From Rathayibacter sp. VKM Ac-2857 (GTDB lineage: Bacteria; Actinomycetota; Actinomycetes; Actinomycetales; Microbacteriaceae): a stretch of DNA of 64,000 nt. The position numbers and the translations under genes were made by a program. Positions 1 through 10,683 of this stretch are shown here, piece by piece. Location: NCBI RefSeq assembly GCF_013205025.1, contig NZ_JABMLE010000001.1, forward strand, positions 682,001 to 746,000, given 5' to 3'. The notes under the pieces are model-generated. The model ran no database searches, was not told the DNA's origin, and saw nothing but the letters and a program-made list of their open reading frames with translations. Within the stretch, counting starts at the first letter, position 1; every line of letters starts with the position of its first letter.

Positions 1-1788
<1,788 letters not shown>

Positions 1789-1889
1789 GGGGTACTCCAA
1801 AACGTAGAAGACAGGTGCCCGACGGCACAGCGCGGACTGCTCCACACTAGCCGGGGCGGGCTGTGCGCGGTCCGACAGGGCGCGAAGAA

Positions 1890-1912
1890 CCTCCGGCGGA
1901 ATCCGCCGGGGG
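1890..1912 (-). terminator. Probable rho-independent terminator after hpf
   Basis: A 10-bp stem (CCCCCGGCGG on the minus strand, one G-T pair) closes an ATT loop and is followed on the minus strand by TTCTTCG. It lies 25 bases behind the hpf stop and about 100 bases before the secA start, so it probably separates the two transcripts. The T tract is short, hence moderate confidence. Confidence 0.5.
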
Positions 1913-1936
1913 CTCTCCGTCACGAGGACGGTGGGA

Positions 1937-2635
1937 TCACACCGCCGCGGCCTCCGACTGCGCGTCGGCCTCGTCGCCGAGGCCGATCACGCCGTAGTCC
2001 CAGCCCTTGCGGCGGTAGACGACGCTCGGGCGGTCGGTGTCGGCGTCGATGAACAGGTAGAAGTCGTGACCGACCAGCTCCATGTAGTCGACGGCGTCGT
2101 CGACGCTCATCGAGACGGAGGGGAAGACCTTCGTACGGATGACGACGGGGCAGTACGGCTCCTCCGCGTCGTCCTCGTCCGCAGCGGAGTCGACCGGCGC
2201 CGGCTCCTCCTGCACGGGGATCACGCCCGTGCTCAGGCGCTCGAGCACCGCGGCGTCGGCCGGCTGGATCGCGACGACGCTGAAGTCGTCGGCCGCCGCG
2301 TCGCGCAGCGACGTCGGCCGATGCTGGCCCCGATGCACCTTCTTGCGGTCCTTGGCGCGCCGCACCCGTTCGAGCAGGCGCCCGAGCGCCACGTCGAAGG
2401 CGGCGTACTTGTCCGCGCCGCTCGCCTCGGCCCGGACGACGGGCCCCTTGCCGATCAGCGTGAGCTCGACCCGGTCGCCGGCGGCGGCGCCCTTGCCCTC
2501 GCTGTGACGGCTCGCCTTGATCTCGAGCGCGAGCGCCCGGTCGGCGAGGTGGGCGATCTTCTCCGACTTCTCCGTCGCGTAGGCGCGGAAGCGATCGGTG
2601 ATGCCCATGTTGCGGCCTGTGATGTCGATGTCCAT
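1937..2635 (-). CDS. hpf: Long-form ribosome hibernation promoting factor
   Basis: Binds the 30S subunit in stationary phase and dimerises ribosomes (100S) to keep them inactive. The protein has 232 residues, the length of long HPF. The N-terminal HPF/RaiA fold (about residues 1-105, [20 protein letters not shown]) is followed by an acidic, variable linker and the C-terminal dimerisation domain (about 165-222, [22 protein letters not shown] and the [19 protein letters not shown] end). The frame is open 21 codons further upstream, but the ATG at 2635 is chosen because GGGAGG lies 7 bases before it and the family motif MDIDITGRN starts there. The same secA-hpf-comF order occurs in mycobacteria. 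Confidence 0.95.
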   Translation of the reverse strand: MDIDITGRNMGITDRFRAYATEKSEKIAHLADRALALEIKASRHSEGKGAAAGDRVELTLIGKGPVVRAEASGADKYAAFDVALGRLLERVRRAKDRKKVHRGQHRPTSLRDAAADDFSVVAIQPADAAVLERLSTGVIPVQEEPAPVDSAADEDDAEEPYCPVVIRTKVFPSVSMSVDDAVDYMELVGHDFYLFIDADTDRPSVVYRRKGWDYGVIGLGDEADAQSEAAAV

Positions 2636-2740
2636 GACAACCTCCCAGTCGAGTACGGCGTGCCGCCTTTCTCCGGGCGGACCGTTCACGCCGTCCACCG
2701 AGCGTAGACCCGTGGTCGTCCGATCGTCATCGGGAGTTCA

Positions 2741-3397
2741 TCAGGAAGACGCGCTCCCCCGCCGCGGAGTGCCCGCGAGCGCGACGGCGCCGGCCACCGC
2801 TCCCCCGCCCGCGCGGACGGCCCGGCGCAGCTCGAGCAGCGTGGCGCCCGAGGTGACCACGTCGTCGACGAGCAGGATCCGCTCGCCGTCCAGCGGACGC
2901 CTGGCGCGGAACGCGCCGTCGAGGTTCGCGCGCCGCTCGGCCCGGGCGAGGCCCACCTGGTCGAGGGCGAGCCGGGTCCGCGCGAGCGGCCGGGTGGGGC
3001 GCCCGCCGGCCGCGCGCACCAGCAGGTCGACGGGGTCGAAGCCGCGCCGCAGATGCCGCAGCCGCGAGCGGGGCGGTGCGACCAGCAGCGCTGGAGCGCC
3101 GTCGAGCGCCTGGAGCAGGACGGGCCGCAGCAGCGCGCCGAGCGGTCGCGCCGCGGCGACCCGCCCCTCCGCCTTGAGCGCGAGGACGAGGCGGCGCACC
3201 GTGCCGGAGTACTCCGCGCCGACGAGCACGTCGAGCGGGTCGTCGTCCGGGCGCAGCCGGCGCACGTCCGGCCGGGCCTCCGCTGCGAGCGCCGACGCGC
3301 AGCCCGGGCAGGGCACCCGCGTCGCCGGCAGCTCGCAGGCCGGGCAGTCCACCGGCAGCAGCACGGCGAGGGCGTCGAGGAGGTGATCGCGCAGCAT
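2741..3397 (-). CDS. comF: ComF-family phosphoribosyltransferase
   Basis: Cytosolic protein of the ComF family, linked in other bacteria to DNA uptake and DNA repair. It has 218 residues. The N-terminal zinc-ribbon cysteines are visible as CPACELP...PCPGC at about residues 18-33. The phosphoribosyl-pyrophosphate-binding loop is ERILLVDDVVTSGATL at about 172-187. No other competence genes occur in the window, so a competence role cannot be inferred here. It lies between hpf and lpqB, as Rv3242c does in M. tuberculosis. The ATG start gives the usual length. Confidence 0.9.
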   Translation of the reverse strand: MLRDHLLDALAVLLPVDCPACELPATRVPCPGCASALAAEARPDVRRLRPDDDPLDVLVGAEYSGTVRRLVLALKAEGRVAAARPLGALLRPVLLQALDGAPALLVAPPRSRLRHLRRGFDPVDLLVRAAGGRPTRPLARTRLALDQVGLARAERRANLDGAFRARRPLDGERILLVDDVVTSGATLLELRRAVRAGGGAVAGAVALAGTPRRGSASS

Positions 3398-3416
3398 CGG
3401 GCGAGTGTGCCCGGTG

Positions 3417-5117
3417 TCAGGACCCCATGCCGGTCTGCGTCGCGAGAAGCCCGATGCCCGTCGCGACGGTCTGCCAGGCCGAGCCGCGCTGCTGGCGCAG
3501 CTCGCCGCCCTCCGCGAGGATCCGGATCTGCGTCGAGGCGTTGCCGGCCGCGATCTGCACGGTGCCGGTCGTCGTGCCGAGCGGGGTGTCCCCTCCGCCG
3601 AGCTGGTTCATCGTCACGGTGTCCTCGCCCGTGGAGCCGCGCACGACCGAGACCACGTCGAGCTCGTCGGTCCAGGCGGCGGTGATCGCGGTGCCGAGGG
3701 TCGAGCGGAGCACGACGGGCTCGCCGATCGCGATCGGATCGCCGTTGGCCGAGCGGGTGACCCCGGCGACGAGCACCGTCGCCTGCTGCCCGTCCTGCGC
3801 GAGCGCGAGCATGCGCGTGCCGTCGCGCGAGAGCGCGAACGAGGCGATCGACTCGATCTCCGGCCAGGCCGTGGCGACCTGGAGCGATCTCGATCCGTCG
3901 GACGAGTAGGCGACGAGCTGGTTCGGCGCGGCGGTGGGCACCGACCAGACGTAGCCGAAGGGGTCCATCCCGGGGGCGGCGAGACCGCTCCGGGCGTCGA
4001 GCAGCACGTCGTCGGCACCGGGGGTCACCAGAGAGACGCCGGCCCCCGTGAGGACGGCCGCGGACGCGCTCGAGTCGGCACCCCGCTGCTCCCCCAGCAC
4101 CGCGGCCCGGGGCTCGAGCGCGGCGATCCGCTCGGACACGCCGGTCTCGGCGAGCCCCGAGGAGCCGAGGAAGCCGAACTCGCCGTCCGTCAGCACCAGC
4201 GGCCGGGTGTCCACCCGCGGCGAGGTCGGCAGGCCGGTGACCTCGCTCGGGACCTCGATCGGGTTCTGCTGCACCGAGAGGGACACTCCGGTGACGTTGG
4301 AGACGTTGGCCAGGCTCCGGCCGAGCTGGAGGGCCATCCGGCGCCACTGCCGCTCGTCGGCCTCGAGCGCCGCGGAGTTCAGGTCGACGACGGCCCGCTG
4401 CGCCTCGACCGGCACCGTCTCGGCGGCGAGCGCCGTCCCGGTCGGGAAGGCCGAGACGACGGCGGACGAGTCGCGGAGCCAGGGCGTCGGCCCGCGCAGC
4501 AGCTCCGTGACGATCGTGGTGCTCGTGGAGCTGTCGGCCCGCGAGGCGAACCAGCGCAGGTCCGGCACGAGGTAGCTGTAGCTCGGGTCGAAGAAGTAGA
4601 GCGCGTAGGTGGAGAAGACCTGCTCGAAGGTGGTCCGGTCGATGACGACGCCGCTGGGCGGCGCGCTGATGCGCCACTCGCCGTTCTCCTGCACGAAGCC
4701 GTAGTCGAGCTCGAGCGCGGCGGTGGTCGCGACCTCGGAGTAGACACCGGTCGCATCGACCTCGGCCACCGGCGTGATCGTCAGCGAGAGCGTCGAGGCG
4801 CCCGGCTGGGTCGAGGAGCGCTGGCCCTCGTCGACGGTGACGTGCTCGCTCGGCGTCCAGTCGGCTCCGGTGGAGAGGAACTCGCGGGCGATCTTGTAGT
4901 TGTTCTGCGGGCTGGACGCGGCGTCGATGAAGCCGGTGAGGATCTCGAGCTGGTCGGCGCCCTCGGCGGGGCCGGAGGGGAGGAAGTCGTACTGCAGGTC
5001 CTGCGGCGCGGTGTCGGGCTGCCCGACGCCGACGTCGCCGCCGCGCGGGATGCCCGCGCAGCCGACCACGGCGGCCAGCAGCAGGACAGCCGCCAGGGCG
5101 GACCGCAGGCGCCTCAC
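3417..5117 (-). CDS. lpqB: Lipoprotein LpqB, partner of the MtrAB system
   Basis: Surface lipoprotein that in mycobacteria and streptomycetes acts with the MtrB sensor kinase in cell-envelope control. It has 566 residues. The signal peptide ends in the lipobox AAVVGC, with the lipidated Cys at residue 20. A GerMN-type domain occupies roughly residues 180-320 and is followed by a beta-propeller-like C-terminal region, the standard LpqB layout. The start codon overlaps the mtrB stop by 4 bases (ATGA), so lpqB is translationally coupled as third gene of mtrA-mtrB-lpqB. Confidence 0.93.
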   Translation of the reverse strand: MRRLRSALAAVLLLAAVVGCAGIPRGGDVGVGQPDTAPQDLQYDFLPSGPAEGADQLEILTGFIDAASSPQNNYKIAREFLSTGADWTPSEHVTVDEGQRSSTQPGASTLSLTITPVAEVDATGVYSEVATTAALELDYGFVQENGEWRISAPPSGVVIDRTTFEQVFSTYALYFFDPSYSYLVPDLRWFASRADSSTSTTIVTELLRGPTPWLRDSSAVVSAFPTGTALAAETVPVEAQRAVVDLNSAALEADERQWRRMALQLGRSLANVSNVTGVSLSVQQNPIEVPSEVTGLPTSPRVDTRPLVLTDGEFGFLGSSGLAETGVSERIAALEPRAAVLGEQRGADSSASAAVLTGAGVSLVTPGADDVLLDARSGLAAPGMDPFGYVWSVPTAAPNQLVAYSSDGSRSLQVATAWPEIESIASFALSRDGTRMLALAQDGQQATVLVAGVTRSANGDPIAIGEPVVLRSTLGTAITAAWTDELDVVSVVRGSTGEDTVTMNQLGGGDTPLGTTTGTVQIAAGNASTQIRILAEGGELRQQRGSAWQTVATGIGLLATQTGMGS

Positions 5118-6790
5118 GAGACGACCCCGTGCTCGGGGACGCCGTCGACGGGCGGCATCGGCAGCGGCGGCAGGACGATCGGGCCGGTGAACTCCTGCTC
5201 GCCGGCGTCGACGGGCGGCAGCGGGAGCGGCGAGGCGTCGATCCGCTCGCCGCGGCGGCGCGGGACGGTGAGCCGGAAGCAGGCGCCGCGGCCGGGCATC
5301 GACCAGACCTGCAGCCAGCCGTGGTGCAGCGCCGTGTCCTCCTGCGCGATCGAGAGGCCGAGCCCGGTGCCGCCGAGGGTGCGGCGGCGCGACGGGTCGG
5401 CGCGCCAGAAGCGGTCGAACACGCGGACCACCTCCTCGGAGCTCATCCCGTGACCGTAGTCGCGGACGGCGAGCGCCACCGCCGTCGCGTTGCTGTCGAC
5501 GGTGACCACGATCTCGCGGCCGTCGCCGTGCTCGATCGCGTTGCCGAGCAGGTTCCGCACGATGCGGCGGATCCGCCGGGCGTCCATTTCGGCGTCGAAG
5601 TAGCCGCCGGGGGCGGAGAGCGTCAGCCGCGAGCCGTTCGCCTCGGCGATGCCCCGCATCCCCTCCATCTCCTCGCCGGCGAGCCGCACGAGGTTCACCG
5701 GCTCGAGCTCGAGCTCGGCCGAGCCGGCGTCGTGGCGCGAGATCTCGAGCAGGTCGGCGAGGAGGCTCTCGAAGCGGCCGATCTGGCCGTGCAGCAGCTC
5801 GACGGTCCGCTCGGCGACCGGCGGGAAGCCCTCGCGCTGGTCGTAGAGCACGTCGCCCGCGAGCTTCATCGTGGTCAGCGGGGTGCGCAGCTCGTGCGAG
5901 ACGTCCGAGACGAAGCGCTGCTGCACGCGGCTGAGCGTCGCGAGCTCGCTGATCTGCTCCTGGAGGCTGTCGGCCATGCCGTTGAACGAGCGGGCGAGGG
6001 TCGCGATCACGTCCTGACCCTTCTCGGGGATGCGCACGTCGAAGTCGCCGGCGGCGAGGCGCTGGCTGGTCTCCGCCGCCACCCGCACGGGGGCGACCAC
6101 GATCCGCACCACGACCCAGCTGACCGCGCCGATCAGGAGGATCAGCAGGATGCCGGCGACGTTGAGCACCTGCTGGACGAACTGCAGCGTGCGCTCCGCG
6201 TCCGCGAGCGAGTAGCCGATGTAGAGCTCGTAGCGCCCGGCGGAGCTCGGCAGCTCGATCGTCGAGCCGACGACGATGCCCGGGAGCTGCTGCCCGGCGG
6301 TGCCGAGGGTGACCGACTGCCAGTACTGCCCGTCCGCGCCGGCCTGCACGCGCTCGCGGAGGTCGTCGCTGATCACGCCGTTCTGCAGATCGCGGTTGTA
6401 GCTGTCCTGCGGGGCGAGCGAGGAGGCCTCCTGGTCCGGGGCGCGCACCACGGCGATGAGCGCGGAGGAGGAGGCGTCGCGCACCGCGGTGCGCACCGAG
6501 TTCATCACCTCCTCCATGTCCTGGCGGGTCGAGACGGTCGCCGCGTCGAGGTAGCCCTGGGCGGCGCGGGTCGCCCGCGAGGTGTCGCCGGTGACCTGGT
6601 TCAGCCGCGACTGGAAGAGGTTGTCGCTGATGCTGTACGAGAGGTACGCGCCCGTCGAGCCGATCGCGATGCCGCTGAGCAGCACCGTGATCGCGACGGC
6701 GCGGAACTGCAGCGAGCTCCGCCAGGCGCGGAGCACCCTCCGCGGCCAGCGCCGGACCGACGGCATCCGGAAGCGGCGGGTGAGGCTCAC
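5114..6790 (-). CDS. mtrB: Sensor histidine kinase MtrB
   Basis: Membrane sensor kinase that phosphorylates MtrA to control cell division and cell-wall hydrolases. The 558 residues show a first membrane segment at about 29-52, an extracytoplasmic sensor loop, a second membrane segment near 205-230, HAMP, the H-box SDVSHELRTPLTTMK (phosphoacceptor His near residue 300), the N-box RNLLGNAIEHGDG, the DYGHGMS motif and the G-box GGTGLGLSIAQ. All kinase motifs are intact. It sits 1 base behind the mtrA stop and overlaps lpqB by 4 bases, so the three are one operon. Confidence 0.96.
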   Translation of the reverse strand: MSLTRRFRMPSVRRWPRRVLRAWRSSLQFRAVAITVLLSGIAIGSTGAYLSYSISDNLFQSRLNQVTGDTSRATRAAQGYLDAATVSTRQDMEEVMNSVRTAVRDASSSALIAVVRAPDQEASSLAPQDSYNRDLQNGVISDDLRERVQAGADGQYWQSVTLGTAGQQLPGIVVGSTIELPSSAGRYELYIGYSLADAERTLQFVQQVLNVAGILLILLIGAVSWVVVRIVVAPVRVAAETSQRLAAGDFDVRIPEKGQDVIATLARSFNGMADSLQEQISELATLSRVQQRFVSDVSHELRTPLTTMKLAGDVLYDQREGFPPVAERTVELLHGQIGRFESLLADLLEISRHDAGSAELELEPVNLVRLAGEEMEGMRGIAEANGSRLTLSAPGGYFDAEMDARRIRRIVRNLLGNAIEHGDGREIVVTVDSNATAVALAVRDYGHGMSSEEVVRVFDRFWRADPSRRRTLGGTGLGLSIAQEDTALHHGWLQVWSMPGRGACFRLTVPRRRGERIDASPLPLPPVDAGEQEFTGPIVLPPLPMPPVDGVPEHGVVS

Positions 6791-6791
6791 G

Positions 6792-7478
6792 TCAGCTCGA
6801 GAGGACGGAGCCGGCGCGGTAGCCGACGCCGCGCACGGTCATCACGATCCGCGGGTCGTCCGGGTCCTTCTCGACCTTCGCGCGCAGGCGCTGCACATGG
6901 ACGTTCACGAGCCGGGTGTCGGCCTTGTAGTGGTAGCCCCAGACCTGCTCGAGCAGCATCTCGCGGGTGAAGACCTGCTGCGGCTTCGAGGCGAGCGCCA
7001 GGAGGAGGTCGAACTCGAGCGGCGTCAGGCCGATGCGGGTCTCGCCGCGGCGGACCTCGTGCCCGGCGACGTCGAGGCTGAGATCGCCGACCTGCAGCAC
7101 GGCGTTGGCGGCGACCTGGGAGGGGCGCAGACGCGTCTTGATCCGCGCGACCAGCTCCTTGGGGTCGAACGGCTTGACCATGTAGTCGTCCGCGCCGGAC
7201 TCGAGGCCCTGCACGACGTCGGAGGTGTCGGACTTGGCGGTCAGCATGATGATCGGGACGCCGGACTCGGCGCGGATCCGGCGGCAGACCTCGATGCCGT
7301 CGATGCCGGGCAGCATCAGGTCGAGCAGGACGAGGTCGGGCCGGGCCCGGCGGAAGGCCTCGAGGGCCCCCGTGCCGTCGGCGCAGAAGGAGACGTCCCA
7401 GTCCTCCGCGCGCAGGACGATGCCGATCATCTCGGCCAGGGCCGCATCGTCGTCGACCACCAGGATTCGCGCGCTCAT
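6792..7478 (-). CDS. mtrA: Response regulator MtrA
   Basis: OmpR-family DNA-binding response regulator of the MtrAB system. It has 228 residues: receiver domain 1-120 with acidic pocket D9-D11, phosphoacceptor D53 in LVLLDLMLPG and the conserved Lys in VKPFDP, then a winged-helix domain (about 130-226) with RLVNVHVQRLRAKVEKDP as recognition region. The ATG at 7478 fits the family start MSARILVVDDD. A TAGCCT -10 box ends 7 bases upstream of the ATG, so the transcript is probably leaderless. It is first gene of mtrA-mtrB-lpqB and divergent from the membrane-protein gene at 7563. Confidence 0.96.
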   Translation of the reverse strand: MSARILVVDDDAALAEMIGIVLRAEDWDVSFCADGTGALEAFRRARPDLVLLDLMLPGIDGIEVCRRIRAESGVPIIMLTAKSDTSDVVQGLESGADDYMVKPFDPKELVARIKTRLRPSQVAANAVLQVGDLSLDVAGHEVRRGETRIGLTPLEFDLLLALASKPQQVFTREMLLEQVWGYHYKADTRLVNVHVQRLRAKVEKDPDDPRIVMTVRGVGYRAGSVLSS

Positions 7479-7485
7479 GGGCCTC

Positions 7486-7491
7486 AGGCTA
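7486..7491 (-). promoter_or_regulatory. Candidate -10 box of mtrA
   Basis: TAGCCT on the minus strand, with 7 bases between it and the mtrA ATG. This spacing puts transcription start at or next to the start codon. No clear -35 hexamer is visible. Confidence 0.45.
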
Positions 7492-7562
7492 ACCGACGCG
7501 GGTGGGAGCGCCGCCGCGCCGGGACCGGCGGGCCCGGGCGGGGCTGTGACAGCATGGGAGGG

Positions 7563-8759
7563 ATGACCGACGCAGCTCAGTGGCCACCGCCCGCCGGGGC
7601 TCCGGAGGGCGCCGACGCGCGGCCGCCGGTGGCGCCGATCGCACCCGTCTTCTCCCCCTCTCCTGTCGCTCCCGTCTCCTGGGCGCCGCTCGCGGGGCCC
7701 GGTGGCCCGGCGGCACCGCAGGGCTGGACTCCCCCGCCCAAGCCGGGGCTCATCCCGCTGCGGCCGCTCGGCTTCGGCACCCTGCTCGGCGCTCCGTTCG
7801 CCGTGCTCCGCCGGAGCCCGCGCACCACACTCGGCGTCGCGCTGCTCGTGCAGGGGGTCGGCTCGGTGCTCGCCCTCCTGATCTACGGCGTCATCGCGGT
7901 CCTGGCGGTCGGCCGGGTGACCCAGGCCGAGATCGCCGACCGCGACGCCGTCGGCGCGGGATCGCTCGCGATCGTCGTGCTCGCCGCGCTGATCCCGCTC
8001 GCCGTCACCCTCGCGACCGGAGCGCTCGTCCAGGGCGTCGTCGTGCTGGAGGTGTCGCGCGCCGTCCTCGGCGAGCGGCCGACGCTCCGCGCACTGCTGG
8101 GCCGGCTCCGCGGGCGCTTCTGGGCACTGGTGGGCTGGACGGTCCTGCAGGGCGTCGGCGTCCTGGTGCTGGTGCTCGCCGCGGCGGCGCTCTCGGTGCC
8201 CCTCTTCCTCCTCGGCGGGCAGGACGCGGGGACGAGCGCGGTGATCGGCGGGATCCTGGTGCTGGTGCTCGCCGGCCTCGCCGCGACCGCGGTCGGGGTC
8301 TGGCTCGCGACGAAGCTCGCGCTGGTGCCGAGCCTGCTGGTGATCGAGCGGCTCCCGCTGCGCCGGGCCGTCGCGCGCTCCTGGCGCCTCGTGACCGGCG
8401 GGTTCTGGCGGACGTTCGGCGCGCTCGTCCTGATGGCGGTCATCATCCAGGCGGCCGGCCAGGTCGTCTCGACGCCGTTCAGCCTGCTGATCCCGATCGG
8501 CGGGGCACTGATCGCGCCGACCGATCCGAACGCGCAGATCGTCGCCTCGGTCGTGGTCGCCCTCCTCTCGGTCGCCGTCGGCCTGGTCGTCGGCGCCGTG
8601 GGCACGGTGCTGCAGTCGGCCGTCACCGGGCTGGTCTACCTCGATCGCCGGATCCGGCGCGAGGGCTTCGACCTCGTGCTGCTCCGCCACGTCGAGGAGC
8701 GCGCGGCCGGGCGCGACTCCCCCGATCCCTTCCCCGCGCCGCAGCGGACCGCGCCGTGA
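7563..8759 (+). CDS. Multi-pass membrane protein with proline-rich N-terminus
   Basis: Unnamed membrane protein of 398 residues. Residues 1-65 are rich in Pro and Ala and lack charged clusters; six long hydrophobic stretches follow (about 85-110, 135-165, 185-215, 222-250, 280-310 and 325-355). Between the fourth and fifth lies ERLPLRRAVARSWRLVTGGF, a motif I associate with the membrane domain next to some glycerophosphodiester phosphodiesterases. No catalytic motif is seen. The stop overlaps the next GTG (GTGA), so it is coupled to the DUF4129 gene. An in-frame ATG at 7554 is an alternative start. Confidence 0.75.
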   Translation: MTDAAQWPPPAGAPEGADARPPVAPIAPVFSPSPVAPVSWAPLAGPGGPAAPQGWTPPPKPGLIPLRPLGFGTLLGAPFAVLRRSPRTTLGVALLVQGVGSVLALLIYGVIAVLAVGRVTQAEIADRDAVGAGSLAIVVLAALIPLAVTLATGALVQGVVVLEVSRAVLGERPTLRALLGRLRGRFWALVGWTVLQGVGVLVLVLAAAALSVPLFLLGGQDAGTSAVIGGILVLVLAGLAATAVGVWLATKLALVPSLLVIERLPLRRAVARSWRLVTGGFWRTFGALVLMAVIIQAAGQVVSTPFSLLIPIGGALIAPTDPNAQIVASVVVALLSVAVGLVVGAVGTVLQSAVTGLVYLDRRIRREGFDLVLLRHVEERAAGRDSPDPFPAPQRTAP

Positions 8760-9400
8760 TCCGGCTTGTCCTCGCCGCGGCTCCGCTCGACCCCGACGCC
8801 GAGGAGGCCCGGCGCCTGCTCCTGGAGGAGCTCGCCGATCCGCGCTACCGCGCCGCGGAGCCGAGCTGGTTCGACCGCCTGGTGCAGGCGGTGCGCGACT
8901 GGTTCACCTCGCTCACCCTGCCGAGCGACGGGGTCGGCGTGCCGTTCGCCGCGGTGATCGGCGTGGCCGTCCTGGTGGTGCTGGTCGTGCTGGCGCTCGT
9001 GATCGCGGGGCGCCCGCGGCTGCGGCGGCGCAGCGGCGTGGCCGGAGCGGTCCTGGCCGAGGACGACGGCCGCTCGGCCGCGGAGCTGCGCGCCCTCGCC
9101 GAGGCGGCGGCCGCGCGTGGCGACTGGGACGAGGCGCTGGTGGAGCGGTTCCGCGCCCTGGTGCGCGCCCTCGACGAGCGCACGATCCTGACCGTCTCGC
9201 CCGGGACGACCGCGCACGGCTTCTCCCACCGGGCCGCCGCCGTCTTCCCCGCCTCGTCCGACGCGCTCCAGCGCTCGGCGGACGACTTCGACCGGGTCCG
9301 CTACCTCGGCCTGCCCTGCGGACCCGCCGAGTACGAGCGCGTCGCCGCGCTCGACCGCGCGCTCGCGGCCGCGGCGACGCCGCTCGAGGCCCTCCGATGA
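8756..9400 (+). CDS. DUF4129 membrane protein
   Basis: Small single-pass protein of 214 residues. One hydrophobic segment lies at about 62-84 (VGVPFAAVIGVAVLVVLVV) and a cytoplasmic C-terminal half carries the DUF4129 signature: DWDEALVERFRALVRALDER followed by TVSPGTTAHGFSHRAAAVFP. DUF4129 proteins are usually found with MoxR and DUF58 genes, as here; their function is unknown. The GTG start overlaps the preceding stop by 4 bases and its own stop overlaps the next ATG, so translation is coupled on both sides. Confidence 0.85.
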   Translation: MIRLVLAAAPLDPDAEEARRLLLEELADPRYRAAEPSWFDRLVQAVRDWFTSLTLPSDGVGVPFAAVIGVAVLVVLVVLALVIAGRPRLRRRSGVAGAVLAEDDGRSAAELRALAEAAAARGDWDEALVERFRALVRALDERTILTVSPGTTAHGFSHRAAAVFPASSDALQRSADDFDRVRYLGLPCGPAEYERVAALDRALAAAATPLEALR

Positions 9401-10683
9401 CCGCGCCGACCGGCTCCGCCGCGCCCGCCGACACCGTCTCGTCGCCGACCCTCGGCGCCCTGCTGCGCCGCGGCCGCGTCTGGGCGCTCCTCGCGGTGAT
9501 CGTCGCGGTGGGCACGCTGCTGCTGACCGTGGCGACCGGCTCCCCCGTGCCCGCGGACGACCTCGACGTCGACAGCGCGGCACCGGACGGCGCCCGCGCG
9601 GTCGCCCAGGTGCTGCGCGACCAGGGGATCGACGTCGTCCGCGCCGACGGGCTCGACGAGGCCCTCGGCGCGCTCGGCCCGGGCAGCACCCTCCTGATCG
9701 ACGACCCGGGGTCCGCCCTGGACGAGGAGCAGTACGCCCGGCTCGCGGACGAGGCCGGCACCGTCGTCCTCCTGGAGCCGACCGGCGCGGCGCTCGAGGC
9801 GCTGCTGCCCGGGGTCGCCTTCGCCGGCGCGCCGCAGGACGACGGCGTGCTCGCCGCCTCCTGCGCGCTGCCCGCCGCGGAGCGCGCCGGCGGGATCCCC
9901 GCGGGCGGCAGCACCTTCCGCGTCCTCGACGGCGGGGCGGTGGGCTGCTTCCCGTCCGGCGACGACGCCTTCGCGCTCGTCGCCGACTCCTCCGCCGCGG
10001 GTCAGGACGTCCTCGCCGTGGGCGACGCGGACCTCCTGCGCAACGGCACGATCGCCGAGGAGGGGCGCGCCGCCCTCGCGCTCGGCCTCCTCGGCGGCGA
10101 GGACCGGCTGGTCTGGTACCGAGCGGGGGCGGCCGACGCGACGACCGCATCCGTCGACCCGGCCGATCTCGCCCCGGGCTGGGTCACGCCGGCGCTGCTG
10201 CTCCTCGTCGGCGTCTTCGCCGCCTCGGCCGTCTGGCGCGGCCGGCGCTTCGGGCCGCTCGCCGTCGAGCCTCTGCCCGTCGTCGTGCACGCGAGCGAGA
10301 CCGCTCGCGGCCGCGCCCGCCTCTACGCCCACGGCGCCACCCGGGTGCGCGCGCTCGACGCGCTGCGGATCGGCACGCTGCACCGCGCCGCCGCCGTGCT
10401 CGGCCTCGCCCCGTCCAGCGGAGTCGACGAGGTCGTCGCGGGCGCCGCCGCCCTGCTCGAGCGCGACCCGCGCGCCCTGCGCCGGCTCCTCGTCGACGAC
10501 GAGCCCGCCGACGACGCGGCGCTCGTCGCCGCCTCGGACGAGCTCCTGCGCTTCGAGAGCGCGCTCCGCGCCGCCCGCGCACCCCGCCTCGACACCGATC
10601 GACGCGACACCGCACGACGCGACACCGCACGACCCGACTCCGCACGACCCGACCACGAACGACCGGAAGGCCCCCTCCGATGA
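9397..10683 (+). CDS. DUF4350 membrane protein with C-terminal pentapeptide repeats
   Basis: Protein of 428 residues with an N-terminal membrane segment (about 27-48), an outer region holding the DUF4350 fold (about 55-250; ARAVAQVLRDQGIDVV, STLLIDDPG), a second membrane segment (about 262-282) and a cytoplasmic tail. The tail ends in five repeats of five residues (DTDRR, DTARR, DTARP, DSARP, DHERP), encoded by a degenerate 15-base tandem repeat. DUF4350 proteins accompany MoxR/DUF58 modules in actinobacteria (Rv3691 is the M. tuberculosis relative). The stop overlaps the moxR ATG. Confidence 0.85.
   Translation: MTAPTGSAAPADTVSSPTLGALLRRGRVWALLAVIVAVGTLLLTVATGSPVPADDLDVDSAAPDGARAVAQVLRDQGIDVVRADGLDEALGALGPGSTLLIDDPGSALDEEQYARLADEAGTVVLLEPTGAALEALLPGVAFAGAPQDDGVLAASCALPAAERAGGIPAGGSTFRVLDGGAVGCFPSGDDAFALVADSSAAGQDVLAVGDADLLRNGTIAEEGRAALALGLLGGEDRLVWYRAGAADATTASVDPADLAPGWVTPALLLLVGVFAASAVWRGRRFGPLAVEPLPVVVHASETARGRARLYAHGATRVRALDALRIGTLHRAAAVLGLAPSSGVDEVVAGAAALLERDPRALRRLLVDDEPADDAALVAASDELLRFESALRAARAPRLDTDRRDTARRDTARPDSARPDHERPEGPLR
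10592..10670 (+). repeat. 15-base tandem repeat in the DUF4350 gene
   Basis: Five imperfect copies of a 15-base unit (core CGACACCGCACGACG) at the 3' end of the coding sequence, in frame, each giving a charged pentapeptide. Confidence 0.8.

Noticed and set aside
6792-8690. A 632-codon minus-strand frame that would extend MtrA far upstream
   Set aside because: The first 400 residues are low-complexity and antisense to the membrane-protein gene at 7563. MtrA begins at the ATG at 7478, with a -10 box.
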